Of a stretch of DNA of 64,000 bases, positions 53,996 to 62,484 are shown piece by piece; within the stretch, counting starts at the first letter, position 1, and the number at the start of each line of letters is the position of its first letter. Source of the DNA: Jeotgalibacillus proteolyticus (GTDB lineage: Bacteria; Bacillota; Bacilli; Bacillales; Jeotgalibacillaceae); the NCBI RefSeq assembly GCF_002926065.1, contig NZ_PREZ01000001.1:558001-622000 (forward strand), in the 5' to 3' direction. Under the pieces are notes generated by a model that searched no databases, was not told where the DNA came from, and was given only the letters and a program-made list of their open reading frames with translations. The position numbers were made by a program, and so were the translations under genes.

Positions 53996-54069
53996 CTGTT
54001 AACTCAATTTTATTTTACATAATATCTTCCTCTCCTGCACTTGGTATTGTGCAGAAAAGATTTCAATGC

Positions 54070-54378
54070 TTAAATCATCAGATGATAAAGGGATAGTAGA
54101 AGGATTGATCCAATAACAACAACCATTACATTTGCCCCTGCGATTGCCAGGGTAAAAGCAGCTGCTGCCCCAACCAGACCAAACCAGATATCTCCTTCCC
54201 GGATTAACAAAATACCCGGAAAAATAAGTGCCCCCAACACCGCATATGGAATATTACGCAAAACTGACTGAAGAAATTCAGGCAGCTCTTTACCTTCAAG
54301 AAGTGTTAATGGAAGCATGCGGGGTATATACGTAACCACTGCCATTCCAACGATTAATAATAATATGGAGGTATTCAT
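54070..54378 (-). CDS. azlD: AzlD-type branched-chain amino acid exporter subunit
   Basis: This 102-aa membrane protein has four helices. TYIPRMLPLTLLEGKELPEF and the GALIFPG stretch are typical of AzlD, the small partner of AzlC (YgaZH-like). Its ATG follows the azlC stop without gap, so the pair is coupled. The substrate (branched-chain amino acids or analogues) is inferred from the family. Confidence 0.85.
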   Translation of the reverse strand: MNTSILLLIVGMAVVTYIPRMLPLTLLEGKELPEFLQSVLRNIPYAVLGALIFPGILLIREGDIWFGLVGAAAAFTLAIAGANVMVVVIGSILLLSLYHLMI

Positions 54379-55095
54379 TTAAAACCCCGCCCTTCTTCTT
54401 GCCAAGAGAACGACTTCTACTATGATAGAAGAAACTAAAGTTGCCGCTATTATTGACCAGCCAGCCTCAAGTGCACCGCTTAATGTGAGAATGCTGTTTA
54501 ATGCTCCTGCAGTAAGGGCCAGGTAAAAAACTTTCACACTTTTTTTTACTGATGGTATTAATAGACCAACGAACATCGCATAAAGTGCGATCGACATAGC
54601 TGCCTGTAAAAAGACAGGCAGACTTGCACCGATCAAATGACCGATGCCTGAATTAATAACCCAGCTGCCATAAGCAATAAGCATTACTCCAAAAGCAAAC
54701 GAAGTTGTGGATTTACCTTCCCGGGTAGCAATCACAGAAAAGGTTTCATCTGTAAGTCCAAAAGCGTAAAGTGCTTTTTTTCCAAGTGAATCCTTTTCCA
54801 TCTTTTCATTTAATGAAGCAGACATTAAAAAATGCCTGATATTGACGATAAAGGTGTTAAATATGATCACAGCAATTCCTACTCCTGCTGCTATAAGTGA
54901 TAAAGAAATATACTGTGAAGCTCCGGCAAAGACGAGCAGACTCATTAGGACAGTTTCAGCTAAAGATAAACCTGTCGTCTTTGCAAGGAGGCCAAAGGTA
55001 AGCGCAATGGGCATATACCCCACCGCAATACTCATGCCTGCATGTAATCCGCTTTTAAACTCTGATCTTTGGGAGGAAGCTGCTGCTGCCTGCAT
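54379..55095 (-). CDS. azlC: AzlC-type branched-chain amino acid exporter subunit
   Basis: This 238-aa protein has about seven helices with GMSIAVGYMPIALTFGLLAK, the SLLVFAGASQYISLSLIAAG motif and NIRHFLMSASL that mark AzlC/YgaZ. AAGGAG lies 7 nt before the ATG. It pairs with azlD and diverges from the XRE-cupin regulator gene 116 bp away, a frequent genetic association. Confidence 0.87.
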   Translation of the reverse strand: MQAAAASSQRSEFKSGLHAGMSIAVGYMPIALTFGLLAKTTGLSLAETVLMSLLVFAGASQYISLSLIAAGVGIAVIIFNTFIVNIRHFLMSASLNEKMEKDSLGKKALYAFGLTDETFSVIATREGKSTTSFAFGVMLIAYGSWVINSGIGHLIGASLPVFLQAAMSIALYAMFVGLLIPSVKKSVKVFYLALTAGALNSILTLSGALEAGWSIIAATLVSSIIVEVVLLARRRAGF

Positions 55096-55124
55096 CCTAT
55101 CACTCCTTAATGCCCGTTAAATAG

Positions 55125-55153
55125 TTGATAACAAAAAACAAAACCGCTATTCT
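55125..55153 (+). promoter_or_regulatory. Putative promoter of the XRE-cupin gene
   Basis: TTGATA (55125-55130) and TATTCT (55148-55153) are 17 nt apart. The next 25 bp hold AT-rich near-palindromes (AGTAATATATTATAGTATAC) that may be operator sequence shared with the azlC promoter. Confidence 0.45.
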
Positions 55154-55211
55154 AGTAATATATTATAGTATACAAATGTGCGTTATTCTTTACAACCCCG
55201 AGGTGAAAATA

Positions 55212-55769
55212 ATGGAAGAAATAAAAAAACTGCTGGGAGATAAGCTTAAAGTACTGCGTAAAAAGAGAGGCTGGTCTCTTGATGAAGCAGCTCTGATTAC
55301 AGGTGTGAGCAAAGCAATGCTCGGACAGATTGAACGCGGAGAATCTAACCCTTCAGTAGGTACTATTTGGAAAATAGCGAACGGCTTTAAGGTTTCCTTC
55401 TCATCTTTGCTTACTCCTTCATTTCAGCAGGTGCGAGTGATCAAATCAGATAGCATTGACGTATTACTTGAGGATGATGGAAAGTACAGGGTATATCCAA
55501 TTTTCACATACGACCCGCTTCGTCAGTGGGAGTCTTTCACTATTGAGCTGGATCCCGGCTGTTCCTATCAAAGTGACAGCCATGGAGATGAGGTTGAAGA
55601 GTACATTACGGTTACGAAGGGGGCTATTCACCTCACGATTCAGGGAGAGGAATACGAGCTGAGGGAAAAAGATGCAATCCATTTTAGGGCAGATACCATT
55701 CATCATTACCAAAATAAATCAGCTGAGCTTGCTGTATGTCAATTAGTTATTCACTACAAAGAAAAATGA
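55212..55769 (+). CDS. XRE-family regulator with cupin sensor domain
   Basis: This 185-aa transcription factor has an N-terminal HTH_3 domain (KLKVLRKKRGWSLDEAALIT, then GVSKAMLGQIERGESNPSVG, residues about 10-50) and a C-terminal cupin_2 domain (about 100-180) with HGDEVEEYITVTKGAIHL and FRADTIHHYQN. The ATG at 55212 is chosen with GAGGTGA upstream; 29 extra in-frame codons upstream would cover the promoter. It is divergent from azlCD and most likely controls them. Confidence 0.85.
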   Translation: MEEIKKLLGDKLKVLRKKRGWSLDEAALITGVSKAMLGQIERGESNPSVGTIWKIANGFKVSFSSLLTPSFQQVRVIKSDSIDVLLEDDGKYRVYPIFTYDPLRQWESFTIELDPGCSYQSDSHGDEVEEYITVTKGAIHLTIQGEEYELREKDAIHFRADTIHHYQNKSAELAVCQLVIHYKEK

Positions 55770-55801
55770 GAAGAGACACCCTGCATTGGGAGTCCCTTCT
55801 C
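55768..55801. terminator. Terminator between the XRE-cupin gene and the enoyl-CoA hydratase gene
   Basis: GAGAAGAGACACCC / GGGAGTCCCTTCTC pairs with two mismatches. The minus strand has ATTTTTC behind it, which ends the hydratase transcript. Confidence 0.65.
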
Positions 55802-55803
55802 AC

Positions 55804-56580
55804 TTATTTCCCTTTAAAAACCGGTTTTCTTTTTTCTCCAAAAGCGATAAGAGCTTCTGCCCGGTCTTCTGTAGGAATTGTTTGCTCATAGGCTTTGCGT
55901 TCAATTTGAAGCCCGGTATGTAAATCGGTATTCATGCCTGTTTTAACCGCGTATTTTGCCTGAACGAGCGCGATAGGACCGTTTGAGAGTATGGCGTTCG
56001 TTAAATTCATTACTTCTTCCATAAATGTCTCTTTAGGAGCTGTCCGGGTTACCATGCCGCAAGCTTCAGCTTGGGTTGCCGTTAAACGTTTTGCTGTCAG
56101 AATTAATTCAAGAGCCTTTGATTCTCCCACTAGTCGAGGAAGCCGCTGTGTCCCTCCTGCTCCCGGGATAATGGCAAGGCTTGTTTCTGTAAGCCCCATC
56201 AATGCGTCATCTTGAACAACGCGAAAGTCACACGCTAATGCAAGCTCCATCCCTCCTCCAAAAGCATGTCCATTCATGGCTGCAATCGTTGGCTGCGGCA
56301 AAGCTTCAATCGCACTGAACACTTCCCCGATCTTATACACATTTCTCTTTACCTGCGCTTCATTCAATGTCTTCCGTTCTTTTAAATCAGCTCCTACACT
56401 AAATGCCTTCCCCCCTGCTCCTGTAAAAATTACAGCACGAACATCCGGGTTGATACGCAATGCCTCTGCTGCCTGTTCGAGCTCAAGCAGCATATCCCAA
56501 TTAAATGCATTTAAAGAAGCTGTGCGATTCAGTGTCACAATCGCTAAGTGGCCTTTTTGCTCTACTAAAATAGTTTGCAT
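55804..56580 (-). CDS. Enoyl-CoA hydratase/isomerase-family protein
   Basis: This 258-aa crotonase-fold enzyme has oxyanion-hole segments AFSVGADLKER and NGHAFGGGMELALACDFR, with catalytic Glu candidates in GLTETSLAIIPGAGG. It would hydrate 2-enoyl-CoA in beta-oxidation or act on a short-chain CoA ester. The neighbouring long-chain acyl-CoA ligase supports lipid degradation. EchA/YngF/methylglutaconyl-like members cannot be separated here. It carries its own promoter in the 409-bp gap upstream. Confidence 0.88.
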   Translation of the reverse strand: MQTILVEQKGHLAIVTLNRTASLNAFNWDMLLELEQAAEALRINPDVRAVIFTGAGGKAFSVGADLKERKTLNEAQVKRNVYKIGEVFSAIEALPQPTIAAMNGHAFGGGMELALACDFRVVQDDALMGLTETSLAIIPGAGGTQRLPRLVGESKALELILTAKRLTATQAEACGMVTRTAPKETFMEEVMNLTNAILSNGPIALVQAKYAVKTGMNTDLHTGLQIERKAYEQTIPTEDRAEALIAFGEKRKPVFKGK

Positions 56581-56784
56581 CAGTTTTAGCTCTCCTTTTT
56601 CCCATTAACTCTTTTAAACAAGTAAAAGTCAGAATGTTAAATTGAAAACCCTTTCATTTTATAATTGTATCACTTCTCCATCCCCTGCGCACGTGCTTCG
56701 GCACTGCTTTTGTTACCATCATTGGGACTCTTCGCTACCGTTACTTGTCAAAGAAAATTCTACAGGAGCACCAAGAGGAAAAGT

Positions 56785-56824
56785 AAAAAAGGGGTTGAGA
56801 CATGTGTATCTCAACCCCTTTTAT
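56785..56824. terminator. Terminator downstream of the yhfL gene and repeat B
   Basis: AAAAGGGGTTGAGA / TCTCAACCCCTTTT with loop CATGTGTA. On the minus strand TTTTTTACTTTT follows. Repeat copy B lies between the ligase stop (56990) and this hairpin, so the repeat would be part of the ligase 3' UTR. Confidence 0.8.
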
Positions 56825-56836
56825 CCGGTTCACTTC

Positions 56837-56953
56837 GTTTCAGGTGGACGCTTTCCACGGGGCGGGGCTTGAGCTAACTTGCTGACGCAAGTGGATCTCA
56901 AGCTCCCGCTTCCTCCCGCAGGAGTCGCCCCCTTCCCCTCCGTTCACCTCACG
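56837..56953 (+). repeat. GC-rich palindromic intergenic repeat, copy B
   Basis: This copy reads GGACGCTTTCCACGGGGCGG, then CTTGAGCTAACTTGC, loop TGAC, GCAAGTGGATCTCAAG, and CTCCCGCAGGAGTCGCCCCC. The central arms (CTTGAG/CTCAAG and ACTTGC/GCAAGT) pair, giving a stable hairpin with two GC-rich flanks. It matches copies at 61.2 and 61.5 kb almost throughout. Confidence 0.85.
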
Positions 56954-56989
56954 TTTATAAAATTATCGCTATATCCCAGAATCTTTTAA

Positions 56990-58543
56990 TTAAGCTGGTT
57001 TTATTTGATCACGTAATGCTCGGCGAAGAATTTTCCCCGTTGTATTTTTTGGCAGTTCTTCAATGAACTCAACAACTGTAGGGAGCTTATATTTAGCGAG
57101 ATGCTGACTGCAATAGTCTACAACCTCTTCTTTTGTAAGTGAAGGATTCTTAGATACAACAAAGCATTGTACTGCTTCCCCGTAATCAGGATCCGGCACG
57201 CCGACAACCGCTGCTTCCACTATATCCTCATGGTTGTATAAAACCTCTTCAACTTCACGGGGATACACATTATACCCCCCAACAATAACCATGTCTTTTT
57301 TACGGTCTACAATGAAAAAGTAGCCTTCCTCATCCTGTTTTGCAAGGTCCCCGGTATAAAGCCAGCCGTCTTTAATAGCTGCTTCTGTTTCCTCAGGCAT
57401 CTTATAATACCCCTTCATGACATTTGGTCCCCGTACAATTAATTCTCCGACCTCGCCTGCACCTAGTTCTTCTCCAAGCTCGTTGACGATTTTGTTTTCA
57501 ACATTTGTGATGGATGTTCCAATGGATCCTGCTTTTCGTTCACGATCAAGCGGATTAAAACAGGTTACCGGTGAAGCCTCTGACAACCCGTATCCTTCAG
57601 AGATCTGTACATTAAATTTTTCTTCGAAGCTATGCAGCAGCGCTACCGGAAGAGATGCCCCGCCAGAGATGCAAAGACGGACAGATTTAAAATCGTCCCG
57701 GCTTGCATCCGGGTATTGCAGAAGAAAATTGTACATGGTTGGGACCCCTGCAAAAACGGTCGCTTCATATTTTTTAGCAGCTTCAAATACGTCCTTTGGG
57801 CTAAAGCGTGGAATGATGATCATTGTTCCACCATTCATCAAAGGTGCATTAAGCACCACCGTAAGAGCAAACACATGAAACATTGGCAGTGCAGCAATTA
57901 CACGGTCCTCCCTGCGAATGGACAAATAATCAGCGGTATCCTGAGCATTCGAATAAATATTCTCATGGGTCAGCATCGCTCCTTTTGGTTTACCTGTTGT
58001 ACCTGATGTATACAAAACTACTGCTGTATCATCCTTGTCCAATTGGGGCCCCTTATAGTCTGCTGATTGGCTGGCTAAAGCATGTGTAAAAGCAGTTACC
58101 TTTTGCTTTATTTCATCATTTAGAGCTTCAAGGCGTTCCGGTGTATCTTGTGAGGTTTCACAAACAATATAGTGCCCTACACCAGGCAATGCTTTATGTG
58201 CTTTCTCAATGAGCGGCAGCAGTAAATCCAGCGCTACTACTGCTTTGACATCTCCATCGCGAAGAATATACGCAATCTCATCTGGTGTATAAATCGGATT
58301 GATTGGCACCGCAGTAGCTCCGATGCGCAAGGCAGCATACAGTGAAACAATAAAATGAGGGGAATTGCCAAGCAGTAATCCCACATGGTCCCCTTTTTTC
58401 ACGCCAATTGCTTCAAGGCTGTTAGCCATTTTATTAACTGCACCATTCAATTCAGCATAAGAAGCTGATTGATCCAAAAAATAATATGCCGTTTTCTCCC
58501 CGTGTTGTAAAGCCGTATTGTTTAATTGATCTGATAAATTCAC
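56990..58543 (-). CDS. yhfL: Long-chain fatty acid-CoA ligase (YhfL/LcfA-like)
   Basis: This 517-aa ANL-superfamily enzyme activates fatty acids to acyl-CoA via an acyl-adenylate. It has the AMP-binding P-loop [19 protein letters not shown] (about 177-195), [36 protein letters not shown] (hinge), and catalytic Lys in the A10 motif [11 protein letters not shown]. Length and place beside lplJ and yhfI match YhfL of B. subtilis. A repeat element and a terminator follow behind the stop. Confidence 0.92.
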   Translation of the reverse strand: MNLSDQLNNTALQHGEKTAYYFLDQSASYAELNGAVNKMANSLEAIGVKKGDHVGLLLGNSPHFIVSLYAALRIGATAVPINPIYTPDEIAYILRDGDVKAVVALDLLLPLIEKAHKALPGVGHYIVCETSQDTPERLEALNDEIKQKVTAFTHALASQSADYKGPQLDKDDTAVVLYTSGTTGKPKGAMLTHENIYSNAQDTADYLSIRREDRVIAALPMFHVFALTVVLNAPLMNGGTMIIIPRFSPKDVFEAAKKYEATVFAGVPTMYNFLLQYPDASRDDFKSVRLCISGGASLPVALLHSFEEKFNVQISEGYGLSEASPVTCFNPLDRERKAGSIGTSITNVENKIVNELGEELGAGEVGELIVRGPNVMKGYYKMPEETEAAIKDGWLYTGDLAKQDEEGYFFIVDRKKDMVIVGGYNVYPREVEEVLYNHEDIVEAAVVGVPDPDYGEAVQCFVVSKNPSLTKEEVVDYCSQHLAKYKLPTVVEFIEELPKNTTGKILRRALRDQIKPA

Positions 58544-58661
58544 TTATTCATCCCCTTTGCAATTTTATGAATGAGTAGTCATTCATTTTCTTCATAAAAA
58601 ATAAAAATGAATTTTCACACTAATTATATCCAAACATTTCTTCCTAATCAAGAGAGCGTTT

Positions 58662-58814
58662 TCATTTACTTCTTTTTCCCAAAAGATCCCATAGCAGAAG
58701 ACCAGTAAGAGATACGATGCTGATTACGTACCCCACAGTCAAGTTCCAGCTCATCAAGTTAAATACAGGACCTGTTAATACGAAAACCAAAAGCACCCAT
58801 TTACCCTTCTTCAT
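58662..58814 (-). CDS. Small two-helix membrane protein
   Basis: A 50-codon frame starts with ATG at 58814 behind a strong GGAGGAGG site and reads MKKGKWVLLVFVLTGPVFN, then an NLTVGYVISIVSLTGLLLWD helix and a basic end GKRSK. Two helices (about residues 6-20 and 27-43) with a positive C-terminus suggest a membrane protein. No family is recognised. It lies between yhfL and lplJ on the same strand, in the place of yhfK in B. subtilis, and should be kept as a small gene candidate. Confidence 0.55.
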   Translation of the reverse strand: MKKGKWVLLVFVLTGPVFNLMSWNLTVGYVISIVSLTGLLLWDLLGKRSK

Positions 58815-58850
58815 TTCTTCCTCCTCCGTTTACTACTAGCCGGTCTGCAA

Positions 58851-58881
58851 AAGAAGAGACTGAGGTAACCCATCAGTCTCT
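58851..58881 (-). terminator. Terminator of lplJ
   Basis: On the minus strand AGAGACTGA / TCAGTCTCT is followed by TCTTTTG, about 30 bp behind the lplJ stop. Confidence 0.7.
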
Positions 58882-58910
58882 AAAGCTGCAGTGCTTATTA
58901 AACTTTACTT

Positions 58911-59900
58911 TTAATACAGTAAATCAATAAACTCTTCTCTTTCAACATTCCCAAAATAATGTTTCAAGTCAATTCCCTCTAGGGCATCCTCAATATGCTT
59001 TCGTTCATAACGCAATCCGGAAAGCCTTTCCTCGATGTCACTGACGTCTCCTACACCAAAGAAATCCCCATAAATTTTGCAGTTTTGAATGGTCCCTTTC
59101 TCAACATCCAGACGCACATCAACCCCGCCAACCGGAAAACGATGAGAATGCTGCAAATTGAATTTTGGCGATTTTCCGTAGTTCCAATCCCAATTCTGGT
59201 AGCGTTCCTTAGAAAGCTGATGAATTTTTTCCCAATCCTCATCAGTCAGCACATACTCTTCAATTTGATCTGTACCATTGAAAATATGGCTGAGGATCAG
59301 TTTCTTAAATTCTTCTATCGTTACTTTCTCTTCCATGAATTCCGAGATATTAGCTACACGGCTTCGGATGGATTTAATTCCTTTTGATTCAATTTTATCC
59401 TTGCGAACCTTTAAAGCAGAAACGACATGATCAATTTCAGAATCAAACATTAATGTTCCATGGCTGAACATGCGTCCTTTTGTAGAAAACTGAGCATTTC
59501 CGGATATTTTTCTCTCTCCGACGACCAGGTCATTTCTTCCTTTTAATTCAGCAGGCACACCAATTTGATGGAGCGCTTCTACTACAGGTTCTGTAAACTT
59601 TCTGAAGTTATGAAAGCTATCGCCGTCATCCTTTGTGATAAAGCTGAAGTTTAAATTACCAAGATCATGATAAACCGCTCCACCGCCTGAAAGCCGGCGC
59701 ACAACCTGAATATTGTTTTTTTCAACATAATCAGTATTAATTTCTTCGATTGTATTTTGATTCTTCCCGATGATGATCGATGGTTCATTTATATAAAAAA
59801 GCAGATAGGATTGATTAATATCAAGGTTCTTCAGTGCATATTCTTCTATAGCCAGGTTAATCCGGGGATCTGTTACCCCTTTATTATCGATAAACAGCAT
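58911..59900 (-). CDS. lplJ: Lipoate-protein ligase LplJ
   Basis: This 329-aa enzyme attaches lipoate to E2 subunits and GcvH via lipoyl-AMP. The BPL_LplA_LipB domain has RRLSGGGAVYHDLGNLNFSF (RRxxGGGxVxHD, residues about 70-89) and KISGNAQFSTKGRMFSHGTL with the catalytic Lys, then a small C-terminal accessory domain. The ATG at 59900 with AAAGGAGG is chosen; an upstream 36-codon extension overlaps yhfI in another frame and is rejected. It overlaps the yhfI stop by 17 bp. yhfI-lplJ order as in B. subtilis. Confidence 0.93.
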   Translation of the reverse strand: MLFIDNKGVTDPRINLAIEEYALKNLDINQSYLLFYINEPSIIIGKNQNTIEEINTDYVEKNNIQVVRRLSGGGAVYHDLGNLNFSFITKDDGDSFHNFRKFTEPVVEALHQIGVPAELKGRNDLVVGERKISGNAQFSTKGRMFSHGTLMFDSEIDHVVSALKVRKDKIESKGIKSIRSRVANISEFMEEKVTIEEFKKLILSHIFNGTDQIEEYVLTDEDWEKIHQLSKERYQNWDWNYGKSPKFNLQHSHRFPVGGVDVRLDVEKGTIQNCKIYGDFFGVGDVSDIEERLSGLRYERKHIEDALEGIDLKHYFGNVEREEFIDLLY

Positions 59901-60651
59901 GTGGTGTTCCTCCTTTAGATAATGTAATGGCAAGGCCTGATGCTGCAAGCATAACCTCACCCTTATAGATTTCTTTTGCTTCATCCGCCAGCTGCTCAAG
60001 CTCGCCAAAATGCGGAAGATGACTTAGCATTAATGCTTTTACTCCCGCTGAATGGGCAAGCATCCCTGCGTCTTCACTCGTCATATGTCCTGCAGGTGCT
60101 GCGCTCATGCCTTTATAAAAGTTGCATTCAGATATAAGCAGATCAACCCCTTCTGCAAACGGAATAAAGGAATCCTGATAAGCAGAATCAGCAGTAAACA
60201 CAAAAGAGCCCTCACTGCTTATTACCTTAACCGCATAGCATGGAACAGGGTGAGTCGTTTTTAAAAAAGACAAAGTGAACGGTCCGAGCTGAAGATCTTC
60301 TGAAGGTATGTATGCGTTTTTTGACATTAACTCTTTATACGCCAGCGATTCGAAGCCCTGCTGGTCCTCTGTGTGCCCATAAGCAGAAATATGAAACGGC
60401 TTCTCCTGTAAAAAGTGCTGTATTAAAACAGCATGCTGAAGCACACCGATATCTGCTACATGATCAGGATGATAGTGCGTAACAACCAGGGCGTCCAGCT
60501 CTTCAGGTGCCATATAACGCTGCAGCTGGCTTAGAACACCGCTTCCGCAATCAAGAAGAAAACGATAGCCATCCTGTTCGATCAAATAGCCGGTGCTTGC
60601 TTCATTCACTTTAGGATACCCGCCCCAAAAGCCTACAACTGTGACCTTCAC
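59884..60651 (-). CDS. yhfI: YhfI-like metallo-beta-lactamase-fold hydrolase
   Basis: This 255-aa MBL-fold enzyme of the RNase Z/ElaC-like branch has HYHPDHVADI (HxHxDH), His in TTHPVPCYAVK, FTADSAYQD and a final His in MLSHLPHFGE. It may cleave a phosphodiester or a cyclic nucleotide; the substrate is unknown. The GTG at 60651 with AAGGAGG at 7 nt is chosen over an upstream 11-codon extension. It is followed by lplJ with overlapping reading frames. Confidence 0.85.
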   Translation of the reverse strand: MKVTVVGFWGGYPKVNEASTGYLIEQDGYRFLLDCGSGVLSQLQRYMAPEELDALVVTHYHPDHVADIGVLQHAVLIQHFLQEKPFHISAYGHTEDQQGFESLAYKELMSKNAYIPSEDLQLGPFTLSFLKTTHPVPCYAVKVISSEGSFVFTADSAYQDSFIPFAEGVDLLISECNFYKGMSAAPAGHMTSEDAGMLAHSAGVKALMLSHLPHFGELEQLADEAKEIYKGEVMLAASGLAITLSKGGTPHAVYR

Positions 60652-60747
60652 TTTAATTCCTCCTTGATAAGCATGCTTTTTCACTTCCTTTACTATACTT
60701 CATTTGAACTATTTTTTCATTAATGGGCGATTATTTTGGCAAAAGCC

Positions 60748-60777
60748 TTGACGTCTACCAATCTGTTATAATACAAT
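60748..60777 (+). promoter_or_regulatory. Putative sigma-A promoter of yhfH
   Basis: TTGACG (60748-60753) and TACAAT (60772-60777) are 18 nt apart, about 54 bp before the yhfH ATG. Confidence 0.5.
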
Positions 60778-60830
60778 ATAGAAAATCATATATTAGTTGT
60801 ATAACAGCTAATGAGAAAGGAATGATCATA

Positions 60831-60959
60831 ATGCTTGAAAATGTTATGGAATTTTTCAGAAACCTGCCGCCAAAGAAATGTGTATCTTGTGGAGATAAAA
60901 TGGAAGAACAAGCTGAAGCTTATGGCACCACTTGCGATAAATGCAGGAACTCACACTAA
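60831..60959 (+). CDS. yhfH: YhfH-like zinc-ribbon micro-protein
   Basis: This 42-aa protein shows EFFRNLPPKKCVSCGDKMEE and TCDKC, two CxxC pairs 17 residues apart, as in a zinc ribbon. It corresponds to YhfH of B. subtilis by sequence, size and position next to yhfI. A 36-codon upstream extension in frame would contain the promoter and is rejected. AAAGG is 10 nt before the ATG. Function unknown. Confidence 0.8.
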   Translation: MLENVMEFFRNLPPKKCVSCGDKMEEQAEAYGTTCDKCRNSH

Positions 60960-60978
60960 GTAAAACAGCTAAAACAAA

Positions 60979-61036
60979 AACACTCCCCCATTAAAACAGT
61001 TAATCTGTTTTAGTACGACGGGGAGTGTTTTTTATG
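60979..61036 (+). terminator. Terminator of yhfH
   Basis: The outer arms AACACTCCCC / GGGGAGTGTT enclose an inner perfect stem TAAAACAG / CTGTTTTA, and T6 follows. Confidence 0.9.
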
Positions 61037-61140
61037 TATTTAGTCCATCCTTTTTTGAAAAATGAATTAGCACTTTGAAAATTTATTTTTCTTTTAAAAG
61101 GAGAGAGTAATAGTGAATGCCTTTTAATCAAGCATGCTGA

Positions 61141-61258
61141 TTTCCGCTGCAGGGGCATGCTTTCCGCGGGGCGGGAGCTGAGCTAACTTGCTTCGCAAGT
61201 GGATCTCAGCCTTCCCGCTGCATCCCGCAGGAGTCAGCCCCTTCCACTGCAATCAACT
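61141..61258 (+). repeat. GC-rich palindromic intergenic repeat, copy C
   Basis: Starts TTTCCGCTGCAGGGGCATGC, then TTTCCGCGGGGCGGGAGCTG, core GAGCTAACTTGC-TTC-GCAAGTGGATCTC, and ends CCGCAGGAGTCAGCCCCTTC. It is in the same orientation as B and inverted to D. Confidence 0.85.
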
Positions 61259-61469
61259 CCTGAAAAATAATCTAGTATTTTTAAAGTGGAATGTAATGAG
61301 GTTGTATTTTATATGGAAAAGTTGATTAATGTCTTATCCTTTAGAGTTGACTTCATTTTGAAATTACGGCAGCTAAAAGACATAATTCTTTTACATTAAT
61401 GTGGCTGTATTAAATGGAATTCACTCATAACATTAAAATTTTAAAGCACTAAACTTAGAAAATGGATTA
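61259..61469. other. Spacer between inverted repeats C and D
   Basis: About 210 bp of AT-rich sequence without a reading frame of note, without a recognised promoter and without T-rich hairpins. It is bracketed by the head-to-head repeats. Apart from this I see nothing in it. Confidence 0.5.
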
Positions 61470-61587
61470 GTTTGAACGGAAGGGGGTGACTCCTGCGGGA
61501 GGAAAAGGGAGCTTGAGATCCACTTGCGTTAGCAAGTTAGCTCAAGCCCCTTCCCGCGGAAAGCATCCCCCTGCAGTGAAAACTAAC
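61470..61587 (-). repeat. GC-rich palindromic intergenic repeat, copy D (inverted)
   Basis: The reverse complement reads CACTGCAGGGGGATGCTTTC, CGCGGGAAGGGGCTTGAGCT, core AACTTGC-TAAC-GCAAGTGGATCTCAAG and CTCCCGCAGGAGTCACCCCC. It follows C with opposite orientation and ends about 175 bp before satP. Confidence 0.85.
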
Positions 61588-61763
61588 TTGCTCCATTAAA
61601 AAGGAATTTATACTTTACATATAATCTTGGGTAAATACCTCCAAATGTGTCCTTCCTCTTCACAATTAAAAAATGTAAATTCCGCTTACATACTATTTCT
61701 TATTGCAACCTCCCTTCTTACCATGTAAATTAGTCAGGTATGTTTTTTAGGAGGTAATCATCT

Positions 61764-62381
61764 ATGAATCAGCATCAACCCGCTCAACGCGTGCAAATGG
61801 TCACAGCAGACCCTTCTGCTATTGGCTTATTCGGCCTTGCCATGGTAACACTAGTCGCTTCATCCGCAAAGCTTGGATGGACAGACGGCATGTCCTTCGT
61901 CCTGCCTTGGGCAATATTTCTTGGCGGTTTTGCCCAGCTCTTCGCCAGTGTCCAGGACGCAAAGCATAACAACACCTTTGGCACAACAGCATTCGGTGCA
62001 TTCGGACTTTTTTGGCTTGGAATGGGTACATCCTGGTTAATTCAATACGGGGTTTTCGGGGAAGCTGCAGCTGCTGCTGTAGACACAAACCAGCTCGGAA
62101 TCGCCTTTGTCGGCTACCTGATCTTCAGCTTATTTATGACCGTTGGAGCAATGGAAACAAACAAGGTGCTATTTTTTATTTTTGTCCTTATTGATTTCTT
62201 ATTTATCGGACTAGCTCTTTCTACACTCGGAATTGCATATGAAGCTATGCATATGATGGCTGCTGTAGCTGAATTGCTTATAGCAATACTCAGCTTTTAC
62301 GGTTCTGCTGCAAGTGTATTGAACACCCATTTCGGAAAAACCACCCTTCCAATCGGGAAGCCTTTTGGTATTTTCAAATAG
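61764..62381 (+). CDS. Acetate/succinate uptake transporter, GPR1/FUN34/YaaH family (SatP-like)
   Basis: This 205-aa membrane protein has six helices. The N-terminal ADPSAIGLFGLAMVT stands where the family signature NPAPLGL is found, and ASVQDAKHNNTFGTTAFGAF and AELLIAILSFYGSAA complete the fold. It would move acetate or other small carboxylates as a hexameric channel. TAGGAGG lies upstream of the ATG. The two N-terminal signature changes (N to D, P to S) are moderate. It has a terminator shared with hemY. Confidence 0.85.
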   Translation: MNQHQPAQRVQMVTADPSAIGLFGLAMVTLVASSAKLGWTDGMSFVLPWAIFLGGFAQLFASVQDAKHNNTFGTTAFGAFGLFWLGMGTSWLIQYGVFGEAAAAAVDTNQLGIAFVGYLIFSLFMTVGAMETNKVLFFIFVLIDFLFIGLALSTLGIAYEAMHMMAAVAELLIAILSFYGSAASVLNTHFGKTTLPIGKPFGIFK

Positions 62382-62415
62382 TATCTTTTAACATAATGCA
62401 AACAATCATTAAATA

Positions 62416-62474
62416 AAAAGGACAGAGCCGCTTAAAGATACTCAAGTATCCTTCTGCGGTCCTGCCCTTTTTAA
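62416..62474. terminator. Bidirectional terminator of satP-like gene and hemY
   Basis: AAAAAGGACAGAGCCGC pairs with GCGGTCCTGCCCTTTTT, and an inner GATACT / AGTATC stem fills the loop. Both strands end in T-runs. Confidence 0.8.
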
Positions 62475-62484
62475 TTTCGTTCTC

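Noticed and set aside
56642-56877. Plus frames over the terminator and repeat B
   Set aside because: They translate a hairpin and a repeat. Such repeats commonly create spurious Cys/Arg-rich frames.
57417-57878. 153-codon plus frame opposite yhfL
   Set aside because: It is a shadow of the conserved acyl-CoA ligase core and has no homologous features of its own.
61819-62088. Minus frame opposite the satP-like gene
   Set aside because: Arg/Gln-rich translation of the complementary strand of a clear membrane transporter; no start signal.
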